Shown here piece after piece: positions 17,455-25,868 of a DNA stretch of 64,000 bases; position 1 is the first letter of the stretch; each line of letters starts with the position of its first letter. The notes beneath the pieces are model-generated. The model worked only from the letters and a program-made list of their open reading frames with translations, was not told the origin of the DNA and searched no databases. Source of the stretch: Bacillota bacterium. Lineage in GTDB: Bacteria; Bacillota; SHA-98; UBA4971. The DNA lies in assembly GCA_024653485.1 (NCBI GenBank), contig JANLFY010000002.1, forward strand, positions 62,001 through 126,000, read 5' to 3'. The position numbers and the translations under genes are program-made.

Positions 17455-19002
17455 TTGCGGAAAAGATACCTCGTGGGGATAGACATAGGGACCTCAGGGT
17501 GCAAGGCGATCCTCATCGATGAACAGGGAGAAGTCGTGGCCAGGAGCATAGCCGACTACCCTCTGTACACCCCGCGCCCGGGGTGGGCAGAGCAGGACCC
17601 TGAGGACTGGTGGCAAGCTACCGTCAAAACCGTGAGCCGTATCCTCCAGGAGAGCCGGGTGAACCCAGACTCGCTGGCAGGCGTCGGCCTTTCCGGCCAG
17701 ATGCATGGCATGGTGGCCTTGGACGGCGAGAACCGAGTCATAAGGCCCGCCATACTGTGGAACGATCAGAGGACCGCGAAGCAATGCCGGGAGATAGTCG
17801 AAGCCGTGGGCGGCGAAGAGAGGTTGATGAGCTACACTAACAACCTCATGCTGCCAGGCTATACGGGCGGCAAGATCCTTTGGTTGCGCGAGAACGAACC
17901 AGATCGATACGAACGCACTCGGCTCGTGCTCAACCCCAAGGACTACATCAGGTTCAGACTCACGGGCGAGGCGGCTACTGAGGTCTCGGACGCCTCGGGA
18001 ACGGGGCTCTTCGATGTGAGGAACCGCCGATGGAACTATGAACTCCTCTCGATCCTGGGCATACCTGCAAGCCTGCTCCCAGCTTGCTTTGAGTCGGACG
18101 AGGTCACCGGCAAGGTCACTAGACGGGCATCGGAAGAGACAGGGTTGCCCGAAGGCCTGCCTGTCGTGGGCGGAGGCGGAGACGCTGTGGTCCAGACGAC
18201 CGGCATGGGCGTGATCAGGGAAGGGACGCTCGGCGTAACGATCGGGACCGCCGGGATAGTGGCCATGGGCCTCGAGAGGTTCCGAAACAACCCGGGAGGA
18301 CGGCTCCAGATATTCTGCAACAACTCCGCCGACGCCTGGCACGTCATGGGAGTCACGCTGTCCGCGGGTGGGGCGTACCAGTGGTACAAGAATAACCTCT
18401 GTGAGAGCGAGAAGGCGCGCGCTGCTCACGAGGGGCGCGACGTATACGAGCTCTTGGACGAGGATGCGCTGTCTTCGCCGCCGGGCAGCAAGAACCTGGT
18501 GTTCCTGCCGTACCTGAGCGGTGAGAGGTGTCCGTATCCGGACCCTACCGCGAGAGGTGCGTTCATCGGGTTGAACTTGCTCCATAACAAGAAGGATATG
18601 ACGAGAGCCGTCATGGAGGGAGTCACCTACAGTCTCTATGATGTGTTCGAGCTCATCCGGAACCTGGACAAAGACATGACCATCGCGACAATAACGGCCT
18701 CGGGCGGAGGCTCTCGGAGCGCTGTTTGGCGTCAGATCCTGGCTGACGTGTTTCAGTTGCCTGTGAGGACCGTGAGCGGCAGCTCGGAAGGCGGTGCGTA
18801 CGGCGCGGCGCTTGTCGCCGGGGTAGGGTGCGAGGTATGGGGGAGCATTGATGACGCCGTGCGTGTCCTGAAAGTCGAGACCGAGACCAGGCCGAACCCG
18901 GCCTTGCGCGATGTGTACATGAGACTGTATGGAATCTACAACGGATTGTACCCGGCGCTACGGGGATCCTTCGGGGAACTTGCCGCGTACACAGCTAATT
19001 GA
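17455..19002 (+). CDS. xylB: Xylulokinase (FGGY family)
   Basis: FGGY carbohydrate kinase of 515 residues that phosphorylates D-xylulose or a related ketose, feeding it to transketolase. ATP- and sugar-binding motifs are clear: GIDIGTSGCKAILID, GLSGQMHGMVALD, ILWNDQRT, GGGGDAVVQTTG, GTAGIVAMG, FLPYLSGERCPYPDP and TASGGGSRSAVWRQILADVF. TTG 17455 is chosen because GGGAGG lies 9 bases upstream; a GTG at 17410 would add 15 unlikely residues. It links the SDR upstream with the transaldolase/transketolase group in the same putative regulon. The sugar could also be ribulose or erythrulose; xylulose is favoured by sequence pattern. Confidence 0.88.
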   Translation: MRKRYLVGIDIGTSGCKAILIDEQGEVVARSIADYPLYTPRPGWAEQDPEDWWQATVKTVSRILQESRVNPDSLAGVGLSGQMHGMVALDGENRVIRPAILWNDQRTAKQCREIVEAVGGEERLMSYTNNLMLPGYTGGKILWLRENEPDRYERTRLVLNPKDYIRFRLTGEAATEVSDASGTGLFDVRNRRWNYELLSILGIPASLLPACFESDEVTGKVTRRASEETGLPEGLPVVGGGGDAVVQTTGMGVIREGTLGVTIGTAGIVAMGLERFRNNPGGRLQIFCNNSADAWHVMGVTLSAGGAYQWYKNNLCESEKARAAHEGRDVYELLDEDALSSPPGSKNLVFLPYLSGERCPYPDPTARGAFIGLNLLHNKKDMTRAVMEGVTYSLYDVFELIRNLDKDMTIATITASGGGSRSAVWRQILADVFQLPVRTVSGSSEGGAYGAALVAGVGCEVWGSIDDAVRVLKVETETRPNPALRDVYMRLYGIYNGLYPALRGSFGELAAYTAN

Positions 19003-19317
19003 AGTCTGGGGCAGCCGCATCTTGGGTTTACGCCCGGATGACGGGGTGCTGCGGGAATGGAATGGCAGCGAACATCCCGCGGCGGGCGCGCTTCAGGTGC
19101 AAATGTGAACGGGGAGGTGAGTGTGAAAGAGGGAATCGATGAATCGGGATCGGGATCGTCTAGATCCGCTAGGTGCCGAGTCTCATGGTTACGAGGTTCT
19201 GTGCTGGACAGTTGACGAGACCGAAGGAACGGATGTAACTGTCGTATGTTGTCCCCGGCAAAACGGGACGCTTGTCCCTGGTGAAGCGGGAAGCTTAGCT
19301 GAGGAGGCTGTAACGAA
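19003..19317 (+). other. Spacer before the sugar-binding protein gene
   Basis: No firm gene. A 60-codon frame (19139-19321) ends in ATGA overlapping the next start, so translational coupling is conceivable, but its composition is not protein-like. No AT-rich operator like those upstream of the regulon genes is visible. Confidence 0.4.
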
Positions 19318-20760
19318 ATGAAACGAATGATTGCTGTCCTTCTTTGCCTCTCGTTCATGCTGCTACCGTGGGTTGCTCAAGCTCAGGCCGATAAGTTCGG
19401 CCTCGATGACGTCCCGAAGATCCAGAACACAAAGCCCATAACCATGGTGCTGGAGACGGGCGAAGGTTATTCGAGAATGCTGCCGGCAATCGAAGCCTTC
19501 ACCAAGAAGACCGGAGTCAAGGTGAACGTTGAGCGCATCGCGTCCTCCGGCGTGTACGGCAAAGAGAACGTGGAGCTCATGGCGGGCACCGGCTACTATG
19601 ACCTCGTGTACGTGGAGACTTCCTGGACGACGGAGTGGTCGGACTACCTGTATGACCTGGACGAGCTGGCGAACAAGTACGATCCGGGCAAGGCCGCGGC
19701 TCTGCAGAAAGAGCTCGCCTTCATGGCGCCATCCATTTTGATGTGTGGCAAGGCGTACGGCAAACAGATGGTGTTGCCTTTCTACACGTTTGACATGTGC
19801 ATGTGGGTCCGGCAGGATGTCTTCGACGATCCGACCGAAAAGGCCAACTTCAAGAAGAAGTATGGATATGACCTCAAACCCGCCACCACCGAAAAGGAAC
19901 TCAAGGATCAAGGGGAGTTCTTCACCAGGAAGAAAGGCGAGCTCCTCAAAGGCAAGCCCCTCACCCACGACATCTACGGTCTGTCCATGCAGGCGGGCGC
20001 GTACCAGTGTAACGATGAGACCAGCGCCCGGCTGTGGGCTCGCGGGCAAGACTGGGTAACGGTGGTGCGCGATGACAAGGGGAACATCAAGGAGTTCGTG
20101 ATCACCAAGGCGAACAAAGAGGCCCTGAAGGCGGCGCTGCAAGACTACAAGGATGAGCTGAAGTACGATTCCCCCAGCGCTATCACGGCCAACTTCGACT
20201 TCGTGGTCGCGCAGATGGGTAACGGAAACGCCATCATCTGCCCGACGATCTGGGCCAACTGCACGGTTTGGGCCGACGGGATCCTCCGCGAGAAGGTTCC
20301 GGGGGCGAAGATCGGCGTGTACCCGAGCCCGGGCGGCCGCCCGTACACGGGCGCCTGGTCCTACGGCATAGCCAAGGCCTCCAAGAACCCCGAGGCCGCG
20401 TACTGGCTCCTTAGGTACCTCACTTCGTACGAGTGCGCGCAGATCATCTTCAAGGAAGGCGGCATGGTGCCGGCGCGCGTGGACCTGATGACCGAGGTGG
20501 CCAAGGACAAGAACAACTACCCGTACGCGATGCTCGCGGACTACCACATCAACATATGGAAGACCATGGCGCCGCACATTCCCAACTACTGGTACTTCAA
20601 CACGAAGGCCGGCGGCAAGGTCTATGACATGCAGATCTACGCGGTGAGCAAGGCTCTGACTGGCGAGATGACGATCGATCAGACGGTGGAGTCCATCACC
20701 AAACAGACGCTTGAACTGACATCCAAGTTCGACAAGATCCCCATCCGCGAGGAGAAGTAG
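19318..20760 (+). CDS. Extracellular sugar-binding protein of an ABC importer
   Basis: Family 1 solute-binding protein of 480 residues, the external receptor for the transporter encoded downstream. A Sec signal peptide (MKRMIAVLLCLSFMLLPW) ends near AQA and has no lipobox cysteine, so membrane anchoring is not evident. ITMVLETGEGYSRMLPAIEAFTKKTGVKVNVERI is the usual first lobe, and GRPYTGAWSYGIAKASKNPEAAYWLLRYL the typical later motif. At about 480 residues it is longer than most maltose-type receptors and near the size of glycerol receptors (GlpV). It follows xylulokinase in the same direction and is separated from its permease by a strong hairpin (20811-20845). Confidence 0.9.
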   Translation: MKRMIAVLLCLSFMLLPWVAQAQADKFGLDDVPKIQNTKPITMVLETGEGYSRMLPAIEAFTKKTGVKVNVERIASSGVYGKENVELMAGTGYYDLVYVETSWTTEWSDYLYDLDELANKYDPGKAAALQKELAFMAPSILMCGKAYGKQMVLPFYTFDMCMWVRQDVFDDPTEKANFKKKYGYDLKPATTEKELKDQGEFFTRKKGELLKGKPLTHDIYGLSMQAGAYQCNDETSARLWARGQDWVTVVRDDKGNIKEFVITKANKEALKAALQDYKDELKYDSPSAITANFDFVVAQMGNGNAIICPTIWANCTVWADGILREKVPGAKIGVYPSPGGRPYTGAWSYGIAKASKNPEAAYWLLRYLTSYECAQIIFKEGGMVPARVDLMTEVAKDKNNYPYAMLADYHINIWKTMAPHIPNYWYFNTKAGGKVYDMQIYAVSKALTGEMTIDQTVESITKQTLELTSKFDKIPIREEK

Positions 20761-20810
20761 AGAACGAGGTGCCATCGCCAGCTGGTAACTGTTGCTAGCT
20801 GGTAGCTGAG

Positions 20811-20845
20811 CCGAGGTGCCGGATCCTAAAGGTCCGGCACCTCGG
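20811..20845 (+). terminator. Perfect 13-bp hairpin between binding protein and permease genes
   Basis: CCGAGGTGCCGGA and TCCGGCACCTCGG are exact inverse complements around a 9-base loop. There is no T-run. In transporter operons such a hairpin commonly stabilises the upstream message or causes partial termination, so the receptor is made in excess over the permeases. Confidence 0.7.
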
Positions 20846-20891
20846 AGAACACGAATCCGCCAGCGCGGCATGGGTTGTGGAGGTAAGATCG

Positions 20892-21851
20892 GTGGGCCGT
20901 CATGCGAGCGCAGACTTCAGTATGGGACCGGCGGGCGTTGAAAGCGGCGCACAGACGAAGAGGGGCAGGCGACCGACCATCTGGGAGACTCTCACCAACG
21001 AGAGGAACTTCCGGTGGACCCTCGTTGTGCCGCTCCTGGTCTTGCTCGTGATATTCGCTTTCTATCCGCTGTTCTACAGCATGTACTTCTCGTTCCACGA
21101 TTGGGGAATGCAGGGAAGCCCGGTGTTCTCCGGCCTTAGGAACTACCGGCAGCTGGTACACGACACCACGTTCTGGGTGGCGTTCGGCAGGACGATTGAG
21201 GTGCTTGTCATATGTATCACGATTGAGCTGCTGCTGGGCCTCGGGGTTGCTTTGCTCTGGAACCGGGAGTTCAAAGGGCAGAACATCGTGAGGGGGCTTG
21301 CGCTCCTCCCGTTGTTGGTTGCCCCGTTGACTTTGTCACTGCTCTGGTACTTCCTCCTGGACTTCAACTTCGGAGCCGTGAACCAGCTGCTTGGCGCGAT
21401 GGGCTTCGATAAGGTCTACTGGTGGGCCCCTAACAAGGCTCTGTTCACGATATGTTTCATCACGATCTGGCAATGGTTCCCGTTCTCAGCGTTCGTGCTG
21501 TTGGCAGGGCTGAAGAGCCTGCCCAAGGACGTCTTCGAAGCGGCGAGGGTTGACGGAGGCTCGAGCTTCTACACCTTCCGGCGTCTCACCCTCCCGATGT
21601 TGTCACCGCTCATCATGATCATCATCGTCCTTCGGGCGATGTGGCTGATAAGGCTGATGGATCCGCTCTTCGGGACCACGCGCGGCGCGGTCAACACGGA
21701 GCTGCTCGACTGGATCGTGTACCGCACGGGCTTTGTCATGTTCGACATAGGGTACGGTTCAGCGATGGCGGTGGTTTCGTGGGCCGCTACCATGGTGTTG
21801 TGTCTCATAATGTTCAGGCAGTTGATGAACTCCATGAGAGCGGGCAGGTAG
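20892..21851 (+). CDS. Sugar ABC transporter permease, MalF/UgpA type
   Basis: Integral membrane subunit of about 319 residues with six predicted membrane segments, the first at about WTLVVPLLVLLVIFAFYPLFYSMYF. The EAA coupling loop reads EAARVDGGSSFYTFRRLTLPML. GTG 20892 is chosen because GGAGGTAAG ends about 5 bases upstream; 20877 is the alternative. The N-terminal 40 residues are polar and cytoplasmic. It pairs with the permease at 22047-22862. Confidence 0.88.
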   Translation: MGRHASADFSMGPAGVESGAQTKRGRRPTIWETLTNERNFRWTLVVPLLVLLVIFAFYPLFYSMYFSFHDWGMQGSPVFSGLRNYRQLVHDTTFWVAFGRTIEVLVICITIELLLGLGVALLWNREFKGQNIVRGLALLPLLVAPLTLSLLWYFLLDFNFGAVNQLLGAMGFDKVYWWAPNKALFTICFITIWQWFPFSAFVLLAGLKSLPKDVFEAARVDGGSSFYTFRRLTLPMLSPLIMIIIVLRAMWLIRLMDPLFGTTRGAVNTELLDWIVYRTGFVMFDIGYGSAMAVVSWAATMVLCLIMFRQLMNSMRAGR

Positions 21852-22046
21852 TCCTGCGGGTGAGGGTGGCGACCGGTCCAAAGCGCGGCGAGAGTGGCGC
21901 TGTGCGGGCTGTGCCTAAGATGCTGTGCCGAGGATGTTACGCCGAGGCGGTGCCCTAAGGCCGTGCGCCGAAGGCTTTGGGCCGAAGGCGCTAAGCTGAA
22001 GAAGGCGCTGACCAGGAATAAAGTGACGATATGGAGAAGGTCGACT

Positions 22047-22862
22047 ATGATTAAGAGGGTGCTTTTCTGGCTCGTAACCACAGTAGTGCTCCTTTTCGTG
22101 CTCTTTCCGCTGGCGTGGGTTTACCTGACGGCGTTCAAGTCAAATGCCGACATATTCGACCCGAGGCTCATCAGGTTCGTGGTTTTCAAGCCCACGCTTG
22201 ACAACTTTCGCAACCTGTTCTCGCAGTATCCCTTCTGGCAGAACTTGCTCAACAGCTTGATCGTAAGCATCGGAAGCACCATCATCACCATGTTGGTTGC
22301 CTTTCCGGCCGCCTACAGCTTCGCGCGGTGGAATACCGGGGGAGGGGACTTGCTGTTCCTCACAATCTCCACGCGCATGTTCCCTCCAGCGGTAGCGGCG
22401 ATTCCCCATTTCATAGTGTTCAAGACGCTGGGCCTGCTGGACACGCACTGGGGGCTGATGCTGCTTTACGTTTTCCTCAATGTGTCCTTCGCGACTTTCC
22501 TCCTGTATGGGTTCTTCGATCAAGTCCCGAAGGAGCTCGAGCAGGCGGCGATGATCGACGGGTACAGCCGCACCGAGGTGTTCCGAAAGATCGTCTTTCC
22601 GCTCATCAAACCCGGGTTGGCCGTGACGTCGGTGTTCTGCCTCATATGGGCGTGGAATGAGTTCTTCTTCGCGTTCCTGTTCACAAGGAACGTTGCCAGG
22701 CCGGTGAACGTCCTGATCTCGTCCTTCTGGGGAGGGTTGCAGGTTCAGTACGGCCTGATGGCGGCGGGGGCCGCGATTACGATTTTGCCTGCGCTCCTTA
22801 TCGTGGGCTTCATGCAAAGGTACATCATCCGCGGCCTGACGTTTGGCGCTGTCAAGGGCTAG
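22047..22862 (+). CDS. Sugar ABC transporter permease, MalG type
   Basis: Second membrane subunit, 271 residues and six predicted membrane segments. The coupling loop is LEQAAMIDGYSRTEVFRKIVFPL. It shares MFPP, the LAVTSVFCLIWAWNEFFFAFLFTRNVA region and the C-terminus RGLTFGAVKG with the truncated permease at the window start, so the two transporters are paralogous. ATG 22047 has GGAGAAGG 7 bases upstream; the open frame extends to 21894 but that extension lacks protein character. A small membrane protein gene and two ATPases follow. Confidence 0.9.
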   Translation: MIKRVLFWLVTTVVLLFVLFPLAWVYLTAFKSNADIFDPRLIRFVVFKPTLDNFRNLFSQYPFWQNLLNSLIVSIGSTIITMLVAFPAAYSFARWNTGGGDLLFLTISTRMFPPAVAAIPHFIVFKTLGLLDTHWGLMLLYVFLNVSFATFLLYGFFDQVPKELEQAAMIDGYSRTEVFRKIVFPLIKPGLAVTSVFCLIWAWNEFFFAFLFTRNVARPVNVLISSFWGGLQVQYGLMAAGAAITILPALLIVGFMQRYIIRGLTFGAVKG

Positions 22863-23136
22863 GCGGGAGGCGACGGAGCCGACGCGGATCGCCTCACGGA
22901 TCGCTCGAGCGGATTTGGCATTCAGGAGCGCGCGGACGCGCACGCGAGTGTTCGCGTGAGCCCGAATGTGAGCGCGACCGCTGCGGACGACGACGAACGT
23001 GGGACGCGCGGGCGCGGCACGAGTGCGCGAGACGATGGCGCACATCATCAGCGGCGCGTGCGATTGAGCGTGATCACGATACGCGCCTATGCTGCAAACA
23101 GGCCTGAGAAGGCCGGAAAGTGAGCAGAGGAGGACC
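22863..23136 (+). other. Spacer with CG-rich low-complexity sequence
   Basis: About 270 bases inside the transporter operon, dominated by GCGCG-type sequence (22918-23070) similar in character to the tract at 10189. No gene. The small hairpin GGCC-TGAGAA-GGCC lies at 23101-23114. Confidence 0.45.
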
Positions 23137-23397
23137 ATGACTGAGATCAGGAAGATGCTGCCACAAATGAAGATAACTGATCGCATCACGTGGGGTGTGT
23201 TGTGTTGGATCTTCTTCAACCTGCTGTGGTTGAGATTCCTTGAGAACTACGTGCCACAATGGGTGGGCGCGGCGATCGCGACCGCCCTCGTGGCTGCGTT
23301 CATCGCCTTTGGCCCCGGTCCGGGTGCGGCAGGGGATGAGGGCGACGGTGACGGCGCGGAAGAGACGGCTCATGAGGAGGACAGGGAAGGAGAATAG
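23137..23397 (+). CDS. Small membrane protein of the second sugar ABC operon
   Basis: An 86-residue protein with two hydrophobic segments (about residues 18-33 and 42-59) and a very acidic tail rich in Glu, Asp and Gly. ATG follows GCAGAGGAGGA. The core aligns with the 58-residue protein at 599-775 and holds the same position between the MalG-type permease and the first ATPase, so it is conserved across both transporters. The tails differ: acidic here, basic there. An accessory or stabilising transporter subunit is the likeliest role, by analogy with small membrane proteins of glycerol ABC operons. No family was confirmed. Confidence 0.8.
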   Translation: MTEIRKMLPQMKITDRITWGVLCWIFFNLLWLRFLENYVPQWVGAAIATALVAAFIAFGPGPGAAGDEGDGDGAEETAHEEDREGE

Positions 23398-23399
23398 CT

Positions 23400-24533
23400 G
23401 TGGCAGAGGTCAGACTGGAGAACGTGACAAAGCTGTACGGGCGCAAGAGAGCGATCAGCGATGTCAGTTTCGTGTGCAAGGAAGGAGAGTTCCTTTCGAT
23501 ACTTGGCCCCACCGGGGCTGGCAAGAGCACGATCCTGAAGATGATCGCGGGAATAGAGGACGTTACGTCGGGGCGGATCATGTTCAATGGCCGCGTGGTG
23601 AACGACGTTCCTCCCCAGGAGCGGAACGTCTCCATGGCTTTCGAAACGTACAACCTCTATCCGCACATGAATGTGTACGATAACATCGCGTTTCCGCTGC
23701 GCGCGCCGCGGTGGGGTCTCAAGTTGAGCCGGGAGAAGGAAAGGGAGAAAGTAGAGGAGATCGCCAATTTCCTCGGCATCGGCGAGCTGCTGGACAGGCT
23801 CCCTCAGCAGCTGAGCGGTGGCCAGAAGCAAAGAGTGTCTCTGGCCCGCGCTTTGGTGAGGAAGCCGGAGGTGTTCCTCCTCGACGAGCCCATAGCCCAC
23901 CTCGATGCTCGGCTCAAGTTCACGACTCAGACTCTCCTGAAGGAGTTCGCGAACAGCTACCGCAGCACCATCGTGTACGTAACTCACGACTACCGCGAGG
24001 CGCTTGCTCTGTCCGACCGCATCATCGTGCTGAGGAAGGGCAGGATCGAACAGGAAGGATCGCCCGAGGAAGTCTATTACACGCCCGCGACCGATTTCGT
24101 CGGAAGGCTGGTCGGGGAGCCGCCCATGAACCTTGTGGATGGTGAGCTCGAGGAGGGCATAGCGGGCCTCGTGTTCAGAAGCGGAGAGTCGATAGCGCTT
24201 CGCGTGGATCGAGAGCTCGTCCGTCCCCTGAAGAACCTGCCGCAGGGGCAGGGGATGAGACAGCGTGCCCGCCTTGGTATCAGGTGTGAGTACGTGAAAG
24301 TGAGTCACGAGAGAATCTCGGAAGATGCTTTTCAGCTCCCGATCTACGCGGTCGTTCGTGAGGCGGAGAGCGTCCTGTTCTCTTTCCAGATACAGGAGGG
24401 AAAGCTTCTGCACGCCAGGACCCGCGATGAGGACGTAACCGGCTGTGAAGTCGGGGAAAAGCTCTGGGTGGAGTTCGACAGGCACAACATGTTCTTCTTC
24501 CCAATAACAACTGAGCGTGCTACACGCTTATAG
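23400..24533 (+). CDS. Sugar ABC transporter ATPase, first of a pair
   Basis: MalK/UgpC-type ATPase of 377 residues, orthologous in position to the gene at 871-1962. Walker A GPTGAGKST, signature LSGGQKQR, Walker B VFLLDEPIAHLDA and VTHDYREALALSDR are intact, with a C-terminal TOBE region. The Q-loop has glutamate (MAFETY). GTG 23400 has GGGAAGGAG 7 bases upstream and lies 2 bases after the small membrane protein gene. It should pair with the next gene product. Confidence 0.9.
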   Translation: MAEVRLENVTKLYGRKRAISDVSFVCKEGEFLSILGPTGAGKSTILKMIAGIEDVTSGRIMFNGRVVNDVPPQERNVSMAFETYNLYPHMNVYDNIAFPLRAPRWGLKLSREKEREKVEEIANFLGIGELLDRLPQQLSGGQKQRVSLARALVRKPEVFLLDEPIAHLDARLKFTTQTLLKEFANSYRSTIVYVTHDYREALALSDRIIVLRKGRIEQEGSPEEVYYTPATDFVGRLVGEPPMNLVDGELEEGIAGLVFRSGESIALRVDRELVRPLKNLPQGQGMRQRARLGIRCEYVKVSHERISEDAFQLPIYAVVREAESVLFSFQIQEGKLLHARTRDEDVTGCEVGEKLWVEFDRHNMFFFPITTERATRL

Positions 24534-24545
24534 GGGCGTCTTGCA

Positions 24546-25655
24546 ATGAGCAGAGTCGACATAAACCATGTTTGGAAGGTGTACCCCCGGGCGACCGAAG
24601 CGGCCGTCAAGGATCTGACGTTCACCATCAACCACAAGGAGTTCCTCGTCATCCTCGGTCCGTCTGGCGGCGGCAAGAGCTCGACGTTGAGGATGCTGGC
24701 TGGCCTGGAGGACATCACACGAGGCGAGATCCGCTTCGACGGGAAGGTCGTGAACAGCCTGGGTCCCGCCGAGAGAAACGTCGCGTTGGCCTTTGAGTCC
24801 TACGCGCTCTACCAGCGGTTGACGGTGTACGAGAACATCGCTTTCCCGCTGAGGGCCAAGGGTATGAGGCAGCCCGAGGTCCATCAAAAGGTGACAGAGA
24901 TCGCCGAAAGGTTCGGGCTCTCCTCGGTATTGAAGAAGCACCCGTCGTCGCTCGCCGGCGGCCAGCAGCAGAGGGTGTCGCTCGCGCGCGCCTTGATCCG
25001 TCAACCCAACCTCACGCTCTTGGATGAGCCTATCTCTCACATGGATCAGCGGGTTCGAGCCGAAATGAGGGCCTTGATCAGGCACATTCACGACACGATG
25101 GGGAATACGACGGCCTACGTGACTCACGATCAAGCGGAGGCCATAGCCCTTTGCGACCGGATAGCGATCATAAACGGCGGCAAGCTGCAGCAAATAGGGA
25201 CCATCGACGAGATCTGGAACCGGCCGGCCAACAAGTTCGTGGCGTTCTTCGTGGGCGAGCCGGCAATGAACTTCATCACCGGGGTGATCCGTGACACGCG
25301 GAGCGTCTCCATTCCCACCGACCAGGGTGCGAGAGTCTTCAAGATCGCCGGGGAGATAGGTGAGGCGTACGTTGGACGCGACATCACCGTGGGCGTTCGC
25401 CCTCAACAGATCACCGTCGCCCGCGAGGGGCAAGGGGAGAACACGATTCCCGCCAAGGTGCGACTCATCGAATTCCGCGGTGAGATCACGGTGCTTACGA
25501 TGGATCTCTCGGATGTCAAGAAGACAGAGGTCAAAGTCGTGGTCCCGGCGACTGAACGGTACGTCATTGGGGAAGCGCTGTGGCTTCACTGGGAACCCGA
25601 GATAATACACCTCTTTGACGGAGACCTGCCGATAACCAGGAACATGCCGGGATGA
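24546..25655 (+). CDS. Sugar ABC transporter ATPase, second of a pair
   Basis: MalK/UgpC-type ATPase of 369 residues. Walker A GPSGGGKSS, Walker B LTLLDEPISHMDQ and VTHDQAEAIALCDR are present. The signature is LAGGQQQR and the Q-loop has glutamate (LAFESYALYQRL). It corresponds to the ATPase at 2027-3130. It is the last gene of the operon; a large inverted repeat follows at 25784-25848 between it and the convergent phoU. Confidence 0.9.
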   Translation: MSRVDINHVWKVYPRATEAAVKDLTFTINHKEFLVILGPSGGGKSSTLRMLAGLEDITRGEIRFDGKVVNSLGPAERNVALAFESYALYQRLTVYENIAFPLRAKGMRQPEVHQKVTEIAERFGLSSVLKKHPSSLAGGQQQRVSLARALIRQPNLTLLDEPISHMDQRVRAEMRALIRHIHDTMGNTTAYVTHDQAEAIALCDRIAIINGGKLQQIGTIDEIWNRPANKFVAFFVGEPAMNFITGVIRDTRSVSIPTDQGARVFKIAGEIGEAYVGRDITVGVRPQQITVAREGQGENTIPAKVRLIEFRGEITVLTMDLSDVKKTEVKVVVPATERYVIGEALWLHWEPEIIHLFDGDLPITRNMPG

Positions 25656-25783
25656 CGACGGTCCGATCCGCCGATCGGCCATCCCGTTGAAACCATCCAT
25701 ACGTTCGGTGGACGTCCCACGAGTCTCGACAGTCTCGACGCGCCGCCTAGGGGCTCCTAGAGGCTCCAAGAGAACGTCAAGTA

Positions 25784-25848
25784 GACCATCCCAACCAACC
25801 CCTCATTCCCCCCCAGAAACCGTGCTGCGGGAGTTGGCTGGGATGGTC
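25784..25848. terminator. Long inverted repeat between convergent operons
   Basis: GACCATCCCAACCAAC and GTTGGCTGGGATGGTC are 16-base arms with one mismatch, separated by 33 bases. It lies between the end of the sugar transporter operon and the end of phoU, so a bidirectional terminator is plausible. No clear T-run on either side. Confidence 0.5.
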
Positions 25849-25868
25849 GGCTTTCCTCTCAAGACCAA

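Noticed and set aside
19139-19321. 60-codon frame ending in ATGA at the binding-protein start
   Set aside because: The overlap is suggestive of coupling, but the translation has no protein-like features and the upstream ribosome binding site is weak. Left as a note in the spacer entry.
19363-20871. Long antisense open frame over the binding-protein gene
   Set aside because: High GC content produces long shadow frames; its translation is Leu/Arg/Val/His-rich without motifs, whereas the plus-strand product has a signal peptide and family signatures.
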